Of a stretch of DNA of 64,000 nucleotides, positions 1 through 58,154 are shown one piece after another. Positions within the stretch are counted from its first letter, which is position 1; the number at the start of each line of letters is the position of its first letter. The notes under the pieces are model-generated. The model did not search any database. It worked only from the letters and a program-made list of their open reading frames with translations, and was not told the DNA's origin. The position numbers and the translations under genes are program-made. Location: the NCBI RefSeq assembly GCF_029227915.1, contig NC_079882.1, positions 18,056,501-18,120,500 of the forward strand, given 5' to 3'. This stretch comes from Hydractinia symbiolongicarpus (Eukaryota > Cnidaria > Hydrozoa > Anthoathecata > Hydractiniidae).

Positions 1-1062
1 ATAATATAGAATTTTACGACAATCTCGCGACGATACAAGCTCCAACTTCCGATAGCATTTTCCTTTTTCTTAAGATTTTCAGACATGTTTAATAAATCAT
101 ACAGTATTAAAAGGTGTACAGAAATATTTTTATTCTTGACATATTTCTTTCAACAGCGTTTTATGCAGCAGAGAATGCCACCCATCTTTCAAAATATACA
201 AAAGCCTATTGTTTGAAAAATAGGAACGAGCAAAAAAACAACCTTTCAACTTGGTTAATCCAAATTTCATTTAAAAACAAAATCTTAAAAACAGATTTTT
301 TCTTGTTTATTATACATTCTTAACTAAAAATTTCTGCTGACTTAGCAATTTAGGTAACAAGTCAAAATCATTTTCGTATGTGTTGATGTCGATACTTTTA
401 GGAAATAGCAAAGAAAATTTGTATACATAAAACACTGAGTAAATAATGCAGTTGTTTAGACAGCTACAACAGGGTTTCTGCCACCTTAATCGAATTTACG
501 CCTTTCTCCAATCTTTGTTTTCAAAACTAAGAACAATTCAAGTCTGACTTTAACATAAAGTAAGAACAATCCAGGATTTGAAATCTTCTACAATTCTTTC
601 TTGAGCTATGGGTATTTTTTTGGCTTATAATTTTTTGTTACCTATATTAATTGCGAATTAATATTCCTGTTGCAATCATTCATAAACAATATAGAGCATA
701 TAGGGCTACAAAAAGACAAACACCCAATTTTTTCATAAAAACACATAAATTTTGGAGAACTTTGAGAAAAAATCTGTAAATAAGAACAAAATAAGGTTAA
801 ATTCTGAAGTTGTGTCACTACTATTAAGAACAAAATAAAGACAGATCGAGTTAAATGTGAGTTAAAAAATATGTTCATAATCCTTTGAAAAACAGATTTG
901 TTTGAAACAAAAGAGATAAACTGCCACCACTAATGGCTTCTGGTGTTTCCTCTTGAAATAATTTTTTTCGGTTACCACTCGTTTTTAATCAGATCGTCCA
1001 TTTATAATTTTATTGGCTTTCTAACCTGACATGAAGCATTCTGAAACAGAACAAGCGTTCAA
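1..1062. other. ATM intron, nothing recognised
   Basis: AT-rich sequence with short random open frames only. No exon with PIKK motifs, no RNA gene and no transposon end was seen. Confidence 0.55.
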
Positions 1063-1767
1063 CCCTATTCGGTCCAGGGTTTTTCGAACATACTATGACC
1101 AGGGAGGAATTCCTCCCCCCTTAATACGTTTCCATAGGGTTGTTCAAATTGAATCAAACTGGGCACACTTATAGTACGTCATAAAAGGAACAAAATGGTG
1201 CCAATAAATTTTTGCTTGCGTCAACACATTTTCTGTGACGTCATGAAAAACTTGAAATTTGGTAAAAATGCCACTATCTGCTTAAAAATTAATTACTTCT
1301 GTTCTAGAGCGAATTTTTACATTCTCTTTGAAGTTTTTGAAAACTAAATAAAAGAATGGACAAAATTTGCCAAAAAAATTCAGTTTTTTTCGATTTTTGG
1401 GTAAAACCTGACAAAATCGGGAAATCGGATTAGTCACTTGTCTAAATTATGCAAAATGATTCTTTTTGATGAAACAAAGTTGTGTTGCAAGTTTAAATTC
1501 TAAGGACAATCCTAACAGAAGTTATTATATTTTCCCCATTATAAGAACTTCATAAAGATTTTTAGGGGTAGTTTCGAGTAATGGCCAATATCAAAGCCTC
1601 TGAAAAGTATGGGACCTAAAATTTAGCATGCAGGTGTCTAATAGATAAATATTGAAACTCAGTAAGTATCATAGCCATATAACAAAACAATAAGGATGGT
1701 TATTAAATAAAAACCGTAACGGGGGGGATGGCAGAATCCGCCCCTCCCCCCTCCGGACCAAATAGGG
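1063..1767 (-). mobile_element. piggyBac-like MITE (705 bp)
   Basis: Left end CCCTATTCGGTCCAGGG and right end CCTCCGGACCAAATAGGG form imperfect terminal inverted repeats. They are flanked by TCAA on the left and TTAA on the right, compatible with a TTAA target as used by piggyBac. No coding capacity. A second copy lies in opposite orientation at 31376-32083 and shares most of the interior, including the TGACGTCA-containing part and a C-rich tract near one end. Family assignment rests on the CCCT start and TTAA flank only. Confidence 0.65.
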
Positions 1768-2257
1768 TTAAAATCTGGATCTCCAATTTGCAAACAAGAC
1801 TGCGTTTATAATATGTTAGAACAGACGTACTAAGAAGAGTTTTTTTAAAAAAATAGGGTCTTTGTGACATCAGTATCGCGAAAACCCCGTACATAAGTTG
1901 CTGCTTAAATGGAATGTACATCAGATGCTTAACTAGGAGCCCATACAATAGTGTCACTGCTTCCTACTTCAAGCTAGCTAAAACCCTTCAACCCTTAAAA
2001 ACCCATGCAAAACCGACTTAGCTAGCAAGGTGTGTTATTCTGAAAAAAAGACAGGCAAATAATATTTTTTTTTACCTACACACCCTATACAGCTAAAGGT
2101 CCATTATCACACAGTATTAATCAGTAGGAGCCTACTTTGAACAATTTACAGGCGTATAAAAACAAATTATTGCTCTGGAAAGGGCATATTATGCCGGAAC
2201 AAAACATAGTTTTCGAAAAAAAGACGACAACATCGTCTAAGACCCGATAAACTGTAA

Positions 2258-2719
2258 CATGGTAAGTTACCTGTGGCACAACCAATTCTAGGACATTCCA
2301 GGATTTTTCAGGACAAAATTGTTTGATATTTTAGGACAATTCTGGGAGAAATTGCTAACTTTAAAAATCACAAACCCAATGCTTTTATTGGGTTTGTGAT
2401 TGGCATTTCTTTGGGAATACAAGCAATTCTTTGAGATGCATGCAATTCTTTGAGATACAAGCAATCTTTTGAGGTATATGCAATGCAATCGAGAAATATT
2501 TGTTCGACCACTAGAAGCTAATGTATTTTGTTAATTACTACTTGAAAAATCTTTTCTGCAACCTTTGTAAGATTTAATTATTTGGAATTGCGAACATTTT
2601 CTTACAATGATTACTTTTCCGGACAACTTCATCTTCAATTTTTTGTCAAAATTACAGAATTTTTCAGGATTTAAAGGACAAGTTGATTTCCAGGTTTTTC
2701 CAGGACTGTAGTCACCATG
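2258..2719 (+). mobile_element. Short non-autonomous TIR element (hAT-like), copy 1
   Basis: Shares GACATTCCAGG, TTGTTTGATATTT, CAGGACAATTCTGG and the closing TTTTTCCAGGAC-TG-GTCACCATG with the element at 18155-19622. The right end matches the TIR of that copy; the left end (CATGGTAAGTTACC) is degraded. It also contains a local hairpin around 2368-2401 (AATCACAAACCCAAT against ATTGGGTTTGTGATT). Confidence 0.55.
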
Positions 2720-2977
2720 ACAATGTTTGATTATTCGTTGTGAGTGCTAGAGAAAGACACAACTGTTGTGTTTTTAATTATGTTTTAGCAAAGTACAGAT
2801 ATGAGGACAGTGGTCTTTGAAGGGTAAGTAGTTAAGTATTTGTTTTATTTTTTTATAAACTTTTTTATCTGAAGGATTTAAAATAGGTTGGAGGACTGAT
2901 AGTGCATTTCTGTTGCGCAGTCTCTTGTGGTTGGATTCATCGGCTGTATTTATTAGCGTCTATTTTTTGTGAAATCT

Positions 2978-3090
2978 ATAAAGGAGTTAATTTAAAAAAT
3001 GACAGCTTATAAACTCCGACAAAGGAGTTAATTTAGAACAGTGACAGCTTATAAACTCTTATAAAGGAGTTAACTTTGAAAATTGATAGT
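2978..3090. repeat. Short tandem repeat, about 2.5 units
   Basis: AAAGGAGTTAATTT...TGACAGCTTATAAACTC is repeated with a period of roughly 45-50 bp. Each unit carries GGAGTTAA and AAACTCC in opposite senses. Confidence 0.7.
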
Positions 3091-3769
3091 TTAAAATTTT
3101 GCTATAGTATTTTTAAACTTTGCCGTTAATTTTAATAAGTATCTAGTAAGTTATCTAACACGGGGCTATGTTTAAATTCGTCAACACACACGCACTGATT
3201 ATTTTTTTTGGTCGTTGCGGCTTTTTTCGGTTTGTGTCAGTTTAGATACCAGATTATCGGAAAAACCCAAAGGTTTTGTTTAAAAAAGGCGTTTTTTTAT
3301 TTTTCTTGAACTTAACTAGAGAAAGTTAGTTGATTTTAGTGTCGTACGAAAAATACATCTCATCCTTTGTGGTGCCACGTTTTCAAAAATATGTGCATGT
3401 AACACTTAAAACGTTGGTTTTGATATCTGAGAACAGGTAGACGTAAATTTCGTTTACCTCTCCAGTTTTGAAGTCCTAACAGAGGGTTGAGAAAAATTTT
3501 CCTATATGATTACTTCAGGTTTCTTTAAGGTCTTCTTTAATTGAACGCATCAAATTAACCTGTTCCCTGTTAGATCAAAAACAGCCAAGGAAATTAAAAC
3601 ATTCAGGTTAAAGATGTGATACCAAAGAATTCCGTATCACACAAAAATCAATTTTACAAAACAGCAACTTCTTGGAGATGAAAACATCCTGGTTAAAATT
3701 TTTCAATGCAAGAGTATGGAACGCCAAGGCTGCCTTTTTCGATGATTTCATTCGGTCATAAAACACTAT

Positions 3770-4005
3770 TTGTCACTAATTGTATTCGATGTTGTTGTAA
3801 TTCATTCGATTATGCGCTAAATTCATTCGATTATGAGTTGAATTCATTCCATTATGCGCTGTTTCCGTGTGATAAATTATTCGATGCGCTGAATTCATGC
3901 GCTAAATTATTCAATGCGCTGAATTCATACGCTAAATTATTCGACGCACTGTTTGCATGCGCTAAATTATTCGATACGATGATTCCATACAAGAGCTTAT
4001 CGCAA
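3770..4005 (+). repeat. Minisatellite that stays open in one frame
   Basis: Variants of GCGCTGAATTCATGCG and CTAAATTATTCGAT repeat about eight times. They keep an open frame from 3706 to 4026 whose product is a run of NSFDYAL and CAKLFDAL units. Repeat periods that are multiples of three explain the open frame. No start context, homology or splice signal supports a real protein. Confidence 0.7.
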
Positions 4006-4760
4006 ATTTTTTTTGAACTGTTTTAGAGCTTTTCGAATGTGAAACGAAGGGAGCAGCTGAAAGCAAAGTCCAATGAATGGAAAAGGCTAGCAAAATGGAG
4101 AATAGATTTCAAGAAAGATAATAAATGATTAACAAATTTAAAAAAAAGAAAGATTGCGAAAATTAGCGGCGAAAAAAAAAGAAGGAGGCCGCAGTTCCAG
4201 ATAATTTGAATGTTGAAGTTTCTCATGTAGAGGAAACGTCATCTCTGTCATCTTTTCAGACACCTGACTCTGTGAAACACTTAGCCAGAAATCCACAGTT
4301 TCGATAATATCTGATTGCTCTATTCCATTAAAAAAATTAAATCTGCCTTTATGGACTCCATACGACACCAAAATGAAATTTAAAATATTCAAGAAAAATG
4401 TCTTTATGATTATGATGAAAGTTTTTGTTACAATTGAACAATGATTACAACGGCCAAAGTTATCATTTTTTCCGTATGACATTAAAACAATAAAATAAAA
4501 ATAGCCACACACATATAATGTATTTTTGATCACATTTGACTGTTCGTAATTTATATAATTTTTATTTGCGCATTTGTTTGTCTTATAAGTAGTTGTAATG
4601 TTTAAGACTCGTAAGGTATGGATTGAAAATAATAGGTGTTGGAAAACGACAGAGAAAGATGCATACATTTTCGACTTTCGGCCACTCACGCAAATTAATT
4701 CATAACAGCTCGCACTGAGATCGGTCACGCTGGTCTTCAATAAATTTACAAAACTCTTAC

Positions 4761-51050
<46,290 letters not shown>

Positions 51051-52334
51051 CTAAAAACAAATTTGGTTGTTGTTTTTACAATAGCTACAGGAATTGCAAA
51101 AAAAAATTATGATGGGAATCTGCCTATGCATTAGGATAATATTGACCACTTAGTTACTCTGATTAATTTGATACAATCAATCACAATTGTCCATGCTGCA
51201 GTAGCAGTTAATTAGCACTCCCACTCGAAAATCTAACACATTACCATTAAAGGAATTAATCAGGGGTAACCAACCTGCTTTGATGTGTTTGAGCAAGCAT
51301 AAGGGTATCCTAGCAATACTATTGAGTAAATATATTCAATATCACTCTGAAAGGAACATTTTTAGATAATCATAAAAGTATCAATATTGACAAAATCTGT
51401 ACATATTTTAACTAGATTTCTCTTTGCTTTTCATAGGATTGAAGAACCAGATGAGTGTTATTAGGAAAACAAACAGTTATTATTTGGTTGATACCATCAA
51501 TATTAGCATATTATTATAATAGACTAGTCACGGGGCATATAAGTAACTGTGTGACCACATCCAGGTGCGGCTTTTGGTGCAGATATATGGAGTTCGTAAA
51601 TCAAGTGGAGCGCTTACAGTGATAAAGTTTTACGAAAGTTGAAATTTAGGTTGAAATTGAGGTAAACCATATGGGCATTTATGTGGAGCGCTATAGTACA
51701 GAGTAGACGTAATGTTGCACGTCCAGTGAAGCGCAGTTTCGAGTGTGATGTAATTTTTAAAAAATAACCTTTTCACAACTCTAGCTAAAATATATATACA
51801 GATTACAACCTGTTGAACACTGCTATACCAAAAAAATATCGCTTTTTGTTATTTTGCAGAATAAGTTCCTGCAAAACTTTAAAAATGAACCATAAGTGAC
51901 ACCAAGTTGGGCAGTTATTACAGGTTACAGCTTACATTAGTGTGCTCTATTACGCATTATACCCCCTTTTATAAAGTTCATCACAACTTCTGTTAATTAA
52001 AGAAAAACTCATGAACAGACCGTCGTTACACGGTCCAACTAAAACAATAAGTCAGCAATTTTACCTTGTGGGATAAGTTGTTGTGAAATTTGCAAAATTG
52101 ATTGTCAGTTAAATTAAAAATTCAGGGTTAGTCACAAATCCAGTAGACTTGACAATGATTTCAGGGGTGATGGGTAATGTCTATAGGCACATCAGTCCAC
52201 AAACTAGCTAAATTTTTTGTTTTATCATTGTCATATTTACATCTAACGTATTTACTGTCCATGATTTTTTCACTCTTGCTAGATAAATTACTGGACAAAT
52301 TGGTAACAGTTACATGGCTAGTCTTAATAACAAC
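51051..52334. other. Region upstream of visible ATM exon 1, nothing firm
   Basis: No further ATM exon was recognised. A short CTAG-type remnant lies near 51530. The next upstream ATM exon is expected beyond the nest at 56-64 kb or is too diverged to see. Confidence 0.45.
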
Positions 52335-53293
52335 CAGGGTGGCCATAAAGTTTTTTTCCAAGAAAAAGAGGATTTTAAAGGAGATCTTGCACTGAATTTA
52401 GAGGATTTCTTTTTAAGAAAAATAGAGGATATTAAAGGATCAACTGTTTATTTAAGTCTATCAATTTCTGATGTCAAGAACAAATATTTTTATGAAAGTA
52501 TCACTTTCAGGATAAATGATTAAAAAAACAATTGAAATAAAGCTTTTGATAAAGGAGGTATTGCCACCATGAAGGATAATACCAACAATTTATATCACTA
52601 TAACAAAAGTAAAATCTCTGTAACATTATAGTGAAACTATCAAACTATTATTAGTGTGCCTGAAAAAAAAAGAGAGTTAAAGATATAGCATAAAATAAAT
52701 AGTAATTAATAGTAAAATGTTCTCCCAGCGAAAAATCAAGCTGAACACATATGAAAGATCTTTGAAAGTTCTCAAGAAATCTTTTTATTTTCTTGAAAAA
52801 TCTTTATCCTTTCTCAAGATATTTGTCTTTAAAATGGCGCTAATTATGCAAAATTTTGACGTCATGAACTAGCATGGAGCATGATCATGGTAACTAAATA
52901 TTGAAATTTATGTTAAATGTTCAAAACGCCTTAAAGTGAATGACCAGGAAACATTTTTTAACTCTTTATGGCTTGTCAAAAATGTTAAATATAACACTCT
53001 CACAGAGCTAACTCATGACATCATGCAAAATTAGTGAACCTTCTTAGTCTAAATTCTAAAAAACCAATCAAGAATTTTGAAAAAAAATATTCAAATTCCT
53101 AGACAACCTTTCAAGCTATTTCATATGCAATTAACTTTATTTTTTGCAGGAGGTAACCTTTAAAGAGGAGATTTGGTTACATTTTCAACTTTTTAGAGAA
53201 TAGAGGATTTCGGATAGAGAGTTTTTCAAAGAGGATAGAGGGTTTTTCAAAAAGAGGAGTTTAAAGGATTTTAGAAGAGGCATGGCCACACTG
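52335..53293 (+). mobile_element. hAT-like MITE (959 bp)
   Basis: Imperfect terminal inverted repeats CAGGGTGGCCATAAAG and CTTT-like AGGCATGGCCACACTG, with sub-terminal AGAGGATTTTAAAGGA and GAGTTTAAAGGATTTTAGAA. CAGGGTGGCC is a typical hAT terminus. No coding region. An 8-bp target duplication is not clear. Confidence 0.55.
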
Positions 53294-54215
53294 TCAACGC
53301 TCTGTTTACCAATATATTTCTAGATGAGGCAATAGATATTTTTATAGACTTTAAGGGTCTTTTTAAGCAGGACTTCAATATACTGTTGCAGTTAACCATA
53401 AAGAGTCATAAAATTTATCAAAAAATAGATGATGTAGCTATAGTATCTATATTAGGACCAACATTGGCTTACATATTTCTTTGTTACGACGCAAAAATCT
53501 TGCTCAACAACTGTCCTGAGGAACAAAAAGCAATTTAACAAAAGCTGCGTAGATGATATATTTGCATTATTTTCGCCACACTCACTTTTACTGTAATTTC
53601 AAGCATAGCTGAATTCTTGTCGTCCTAGTAAACATTTACTATAGTAACAGAAAAAAAGCTTATCTTGATATATGGACAACACACGATGGTAGTAATACAT
53701 TCATTCTCAGTTTATAGAAGGAGACGTTTAATGGAGTATATTCATTCCATTAGCTTTGTTGCAGATATTTATAAATTTGGTCTTTTCTTTACATTAATAA
53801 ATAGTTGTTTTTATATTTCGTTTCTTTTTCACTGCAAAGTTTCGAGATCCAAAGATGACTTTTTTACGTGATAGTTATCCTGAAAAAAGCTTCTACTTGT
53901 ACATCCTTATGTAGGTAGGTCTTTACCTACAGAAGAAAGGGCATACAAGGGCTGGACTGCAGAAGTTCATTATTAGTAATCTTTGTTGTACTCTTACTGT
54001 TTTTTTGGGAACACACACTCACCTCTCTAATTTTTTTCAATATAAAGACTAAATACTAAAAGAAATGATGTGCGTGTCATATATAAATGCAAATGCAGTG
54101 GCTGCAATGAGAGCTATGCAGGTGAGCCATCCAGATATCTAAAAGTGGTGTTACACCATCAACAGGTAAAAAATCGGTGTCAATGCAACAATCTGCAGTA
54201 CGTTATATTCATTTC
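53294..54215 (+). pseudogene. Penelope-like element, RT and GIY-YIG region, decayed
   Basis: In broken frames: LFTNIFLDEAIDIFID, LLQLTIKSHKIYQKIDDVAI, LGPTLAYIFLCYDAKILLNN, CPEEQKAI, then YKFGLFFTLINSCFYISFLF (open frame 53665-53871), HLSNFFQYKD and IYKCKCSGCNESYAGEPSRY. The last is the GIY-YIG endonuclease start of Penelope elements (YKCxCxGCNxSYxGxTxRxLKVR). The RT YVDD is lost (RR*YICIIF). Not functional. Confidence 0.75.
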
Positions 54216-54329
54216 TAAAGTCTAACTATACTTACTCCAACATATTTCAGAGAAGTTGTAAACGAACTTCATTACCTAAAACCAACTTATGAAATTCTTA
54301 TTTGTGATTTAACGGCCCCTATTTTCGAT

Positions 54330-54500
54330 TTTTGGAATATACCCTGTTATCGGTCATCAAAAGGTCCTTACAATATTTTGTATTTTGATCAGTGTTTCAA
54401 GCTCTACACAACTGGGACAACAAGTTAACAAATTTCTTTAGAGACATTTCTTCTATATGGATTGGTCATCACTTATATCTTTAAAACTTTTAAATTTATT
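54330..54500 (+). repeat. Fragment of short-form Helitron family
   Basis: TTTTGATCAGTGTTTCAAGC and TCTACACAACTGGGACAACA match the interior of the family. No ends. Confidence 0.5.
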
Positions 54501-55054
54501 GTCTTTTGCTTGGTTCTTCAGCGTATCACATGACGTGATATCCTAATTAGCATGCAGTACAGCTTGATTAAACTATCGCTACATTGAACTATTCTATTCC
54601 ATATCTTTTGAACCCGGGGTGCTGGAAAAACCATTCTTTTTTTTGTAATGTAGTGGTCAAACTGACGATGAAAGAGCTGCAGTGGTGACTCTGCTAATAT
54701 TTACATTTTTCGAGAAATCGAAGAAAAACTTTTTCTACCTCCTAATTTAGATGTAATGTCACCTAATTAAGCTGTATGATACAGCTTATTTAGAAGATCT
54801 CCAAATTAAGCTTTACAGCTTAATTAAGAGGATTTCCCTGACCATCTAGATTGTCATAAATTTTTTGCTGGGTTAAGGGGCTTCTTAAAATTTTTTTGGG
54901 CCCTGTTTGCGGGATATTGCGGTGTATTTCACAGACGGAAATCGGCTAAAGAGGGGGAAGGGAGGCCGTCCAAATCCTAGCGGCGATATTCTGCTAACAG
55001 GGCCCAAAAAACTTTTTGAAGCCCCCTAAACGTATATACCTAATGTAAATGGAT

Positions 55055-56506
55055 GGTTTTTATTCAATGAAATGAGATATATAAAAGTCGGGCGACCCTG
55101 TGGATTTCTCAATGGGGAAAAGACTAGTTGGAATATTTTGTCTGTTTGTCAGTCTGTATTTTGTCTGTTTGTCAGCCAAACACGTCTTGTGTAAAATCAC
55201 ACCCGAAATGAAATGTGATACATAAAGAACGGGTGATCCTTTAATTTTTACCACGGGTAAACGATTTTTGTATTAATAAGAGCTGTATTTTGTTTGTTCG
55301 TTGGCAACCCTTCCATATGTATAGGAGTTTCTACTCTATATTAATACTCTTTTGTGCTTACTGTAGGGGGGGGGGGGGGGGGGGGGGTGGGGGTCAAATC
55401 GCACTTTTTCAAATTTTCTATACCTCATTTTATAATGACCCACCCATTTTATTGAAATTTGAGAATGAGACTCACTTCCTCATTTTATTATCACCCCCTA
55501 CAAGTTTTTTGGATATCACAAAGCAGAATCTTTTCTTATAATCAAAACACAACTCTCTTTTCAAATCTAAAAAACAATACTACTTACAGGTTAAAAACAA
55601 CAAATCTCAAAAAAACAAAAAACAACCACCGGTTCATTTTATTTTCACCCCCCCCCCCTATTTTACAGAAAATTTCTTGATACCCCTTAGTTCATTATAT
55701 TATGACCATCCCCTCTACAAAATTTTTCCTGAAGTACCACTGCCGGCTTATTCGACCCCCTACAATTAACCACAAAAGAGTAATAGCCGTATTTTGTCTG
55801 TTTGTCGGCCAAAAGCGTCTTGTGTAAACACCACCACACACAAAATGAAATGTGATATACTAAGGACGGCGACCCTGTGAATCTTATCCTGAGTCACTGA
55901 TTAGTATATTTATAATAGCTGTATTTTGTCTGTTTGTTGGCTACCCTTCCGTATGTATAGGAGTCTCTACTCTATATTAATAATAGCTGTATTATGAGTT
56001 TTCGTCATCCAAAAGCGTCTTGTGTAAAACCACACACTAAATGAAATGCGATATATAAAGGACGGGTGACCCCATAGATTTTTCCACACATAATGATATA
56101 TCATGATATGTTGTTTTAAATTTATGATGATTAAATAAACGTATATAAATGTAAATATGAAGGTCTCCAGAAATTGAATTCTGTCATACTGAGGCTGTGG
56201 ATTTTCTTAACATTTTCTTAAGGTTTTTAGATTTTAAAGTTCATTTTCTTTTAAAAAATTTTTTATATTGAAAAAAAAAACGTGTATTTTCATTTACAGG
56301 TCAAGAAACAACACAATTTTTTTCACTGAAATTACATCCTGAAAATTTTATTCTAAAAATGACAAAGTCTTTTTTTATTCAACGAAAATAATGTTTTTGC
56401 TAGTAAAACTGAAGCAGGTCAAAAACGCTTTTCTTATGGGAAAGAAAAACGTGTATACAACCAGTTAATCTGGCAAACCTGTGGATTACAACAGGTTAAC
56501 AGCTAG
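55055..56506 (+). mobile_element. Cluster of short CTAG-ended Helitron copies (second subfamily)
   Basis: GCTGTATTTTGTCTGTTTGT 5'-like blocks recur near 55145, 55285, 55790 and 55925, and a related start near 55990. GGACGGGTGACCC-like plus GTGGATT 3' blocks recur near 55090, 55225, 55870, 56065 and 56475. Two end in recognisable CTAG (55123-55126 and 56503-56506), and another in ATTAG. Copies are 100-500 bp and mostly degraded. Confidence 0.6.
55366..55393. repeat. Poly-G tract
   Basis: About 22 consecutive G plus TGGGGG. It may form a G-quadruplex. Homopolymer length is unreliable in assemblies. Confidence 0.9.
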
Positions 56507-56718
56507 TATTTTATAAAGGAGTTTCAGGTTATAATTTATTTAAGAGTGGGAGGTAAAAATCGCTTTAAGTGCAAGTTTCACATACTTTTTAACTTGATTT
56601 TTTGAGGTGTTGGTATCTTAGCAGACATAAGTTTGTTAATTTTTATACCGTGCTATTGAAAAAAAATTACAATGAATTTCTTTTCTTTTTTTAGGTTCAG
56701 CAACCGTCACTTGGCAGA

Positions 56719-56760
56719 GTATAAAAGAGAAGAAACTCGACAGAGTATAAAAGCTAGTTA
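56719..56760 (+). promoter_or_regulatory. Two TATA-like boxes upstream of Helitron lineage 2
   Basis: AGAGTATAAAAGAGAAGAAA and AGAGTATAAAAGCTAG stand 33 bp apart, about 310 bp upstream of the first Met of the Helitron protein. Placement fits a promoter; the sequence alone cannot prove it. Confidence 0.35.
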
Positions 56761-56834
56761 TTAAGAACATTCAGATATTCAAAACATTTAGATATTCAGA
56801 ATTAATTGAACTTACTGAACCTTGAACTTGAATT

Positions 56835-56943
56835 TACTTATCGGTGAACTTAATAGTGAAATTATTGGTGAACTTAATAGTGAACTTGATAGTGAACTTA
56901 TTGGTGAATTTATTAGTGAACTTATTGGTGAAATTACTGTATT
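56835..56943. repeat. 12-bp tandem repeat
   Basis: Variants of GTGAACTTATTG and GTGAACTTAATA repeat about eight times. The chance open frame over it encodes LIVNLLVN runs. Confidence 0.85.
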
Positions 56944-57057
56944 TTTTGAGCCAGCTTCAAAACAAAATGACAGAGGTTTCTTTAGCTTTTAAGAGTGTTT
57001 TTCTCGATCACACGTTACCACCACTATTTGAACCCCGCATATAAAAACTATCGCTGT

Positions 57058-57919
57058 ATGGTACTTTTAATTTCTGGTGATGTTGAAACTAATCCGGGGC
57101 CTTGCACTATTCTAAAGTCGGTACAGGGATCTTTTCATCAAGGCGATGTTAGGCTTGGAACTTTTATTGGTACACAATGTATGTCTAATTCCCCCTTTGC
57201 GATCGTTTGGTCGGCTCTTAAAAAAGTTACTTTTTGGAATCCAGGTGATCTTGATCATATCCTCTCCGAAGGAACAAAGTGGTACACAAACCTAGGATAA
57301 ACAAACCAGTACTTAAGCGCAAGTGAGCTCCCAAATAGTTTGGTTCTTGAAAATGAGGTCATACAAATACAAAGTTTAGAAAATATTTCTCATATTATTA
57401 CAGAAAATAGCACTTCATTATGCACTTTTCCTAATTCATCTGATTCCGATGAAAGGGCAAGGAATGCTGGGCATTATTAGCGGCGTTAGTTTTGCTATAC
57501 TTTGGGGCCACCCACAATTTTATTTATTTGATCCTTATAGCAGAAATAGTTTAGGACAAATAACAGAATGGGGTAGGTCAATCCTTTTAAAATTTGATTC
57601 ATTGCAGCATGTTGAAAACTACATACGCGAAATATACGTGTCCCCTGGTGAAGCAATGTGTCTTGAAACTCAATATTTAAAAATAATCACAACTGAACAG
57701 ATAACTGGTAACATTATGCTTAACATTCGCAGGAAAAGAAAACTAGAACAGAACAGGAAGAACCGTGAATCTGAAAGAGGCCGAGTGAAACAAAAAAAAT
57801 CAATACACAAATATCAGAAAACGGAACAGGGCCAAGCAAAGTTGAGAGAGTCCATATGCAAATATCGGAAAACGGAACAGGGACAAGCTAAGGTGAAAAA
57901 GTCGATAGGCAAATATTAA
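57058..57919 (+). pseudogene. Helitron N-terminal module: 2A-like motif, C76-like cysteine protease region, basic repeats
   Basis: The frame opens at 56995; the Met at 57058 gives MVLLISGDVETNPGP, with the 2A-like motif DVETNPGP at 57079-57102. QGSFHQGDVRLGTF, then GTQCMSNSPFAIVWSALKKV and DLDHILSEGTKWY resemble the catalytic-Cys half of the herpesvirus-tegument-type (C76) or OTU-like protease found in some mobile-element proteins. A stop at 57298 and frameshift follow. The second half, GIISGVSFAILWGHPQFYLF then DPYSRN (57449-57919), has Tyr where the catalytic His (DSHSRN) is expected. Then come basic repeats (KYRKTEQGQAK units), broken by a stop after 57916. Confidence 0.7.
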
Positions 57920-58154
57920 AAAACAGTAAATGGTCAATCCAGGCTAAGAGAGTCGAAAAGTAAGTTTAAAAAAACAGAACAGGGCCAAGCGAAGCAAAGG
58001 GAGTCCGTAGTTATATATCGGGAAACTAAGCATGGGCAACAGGCACAAAAAACTGTAAAGAAACGCCATGTAAGGGAAGGTAAAGAAACAAAACGTAAGC
58101 GTGTTAACAATTTGCCTGATTCTGATAAAAAAATAAACCAATTTAAAAAATGCA

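Noticed and set aside
1-4760. ATM exons for the catalytic loop (GLGDRH) and FATC
   Set aside because: No matching sequence on the minus strand. The downstream part must lie outside the window.
57016-57300. Herpesvirus-derived tegument gene
   Set aside because: Only the protease fold resembles that family. The following DUF6570 and HUH Rep show it belongs to a Helitron, not an integrated virus.
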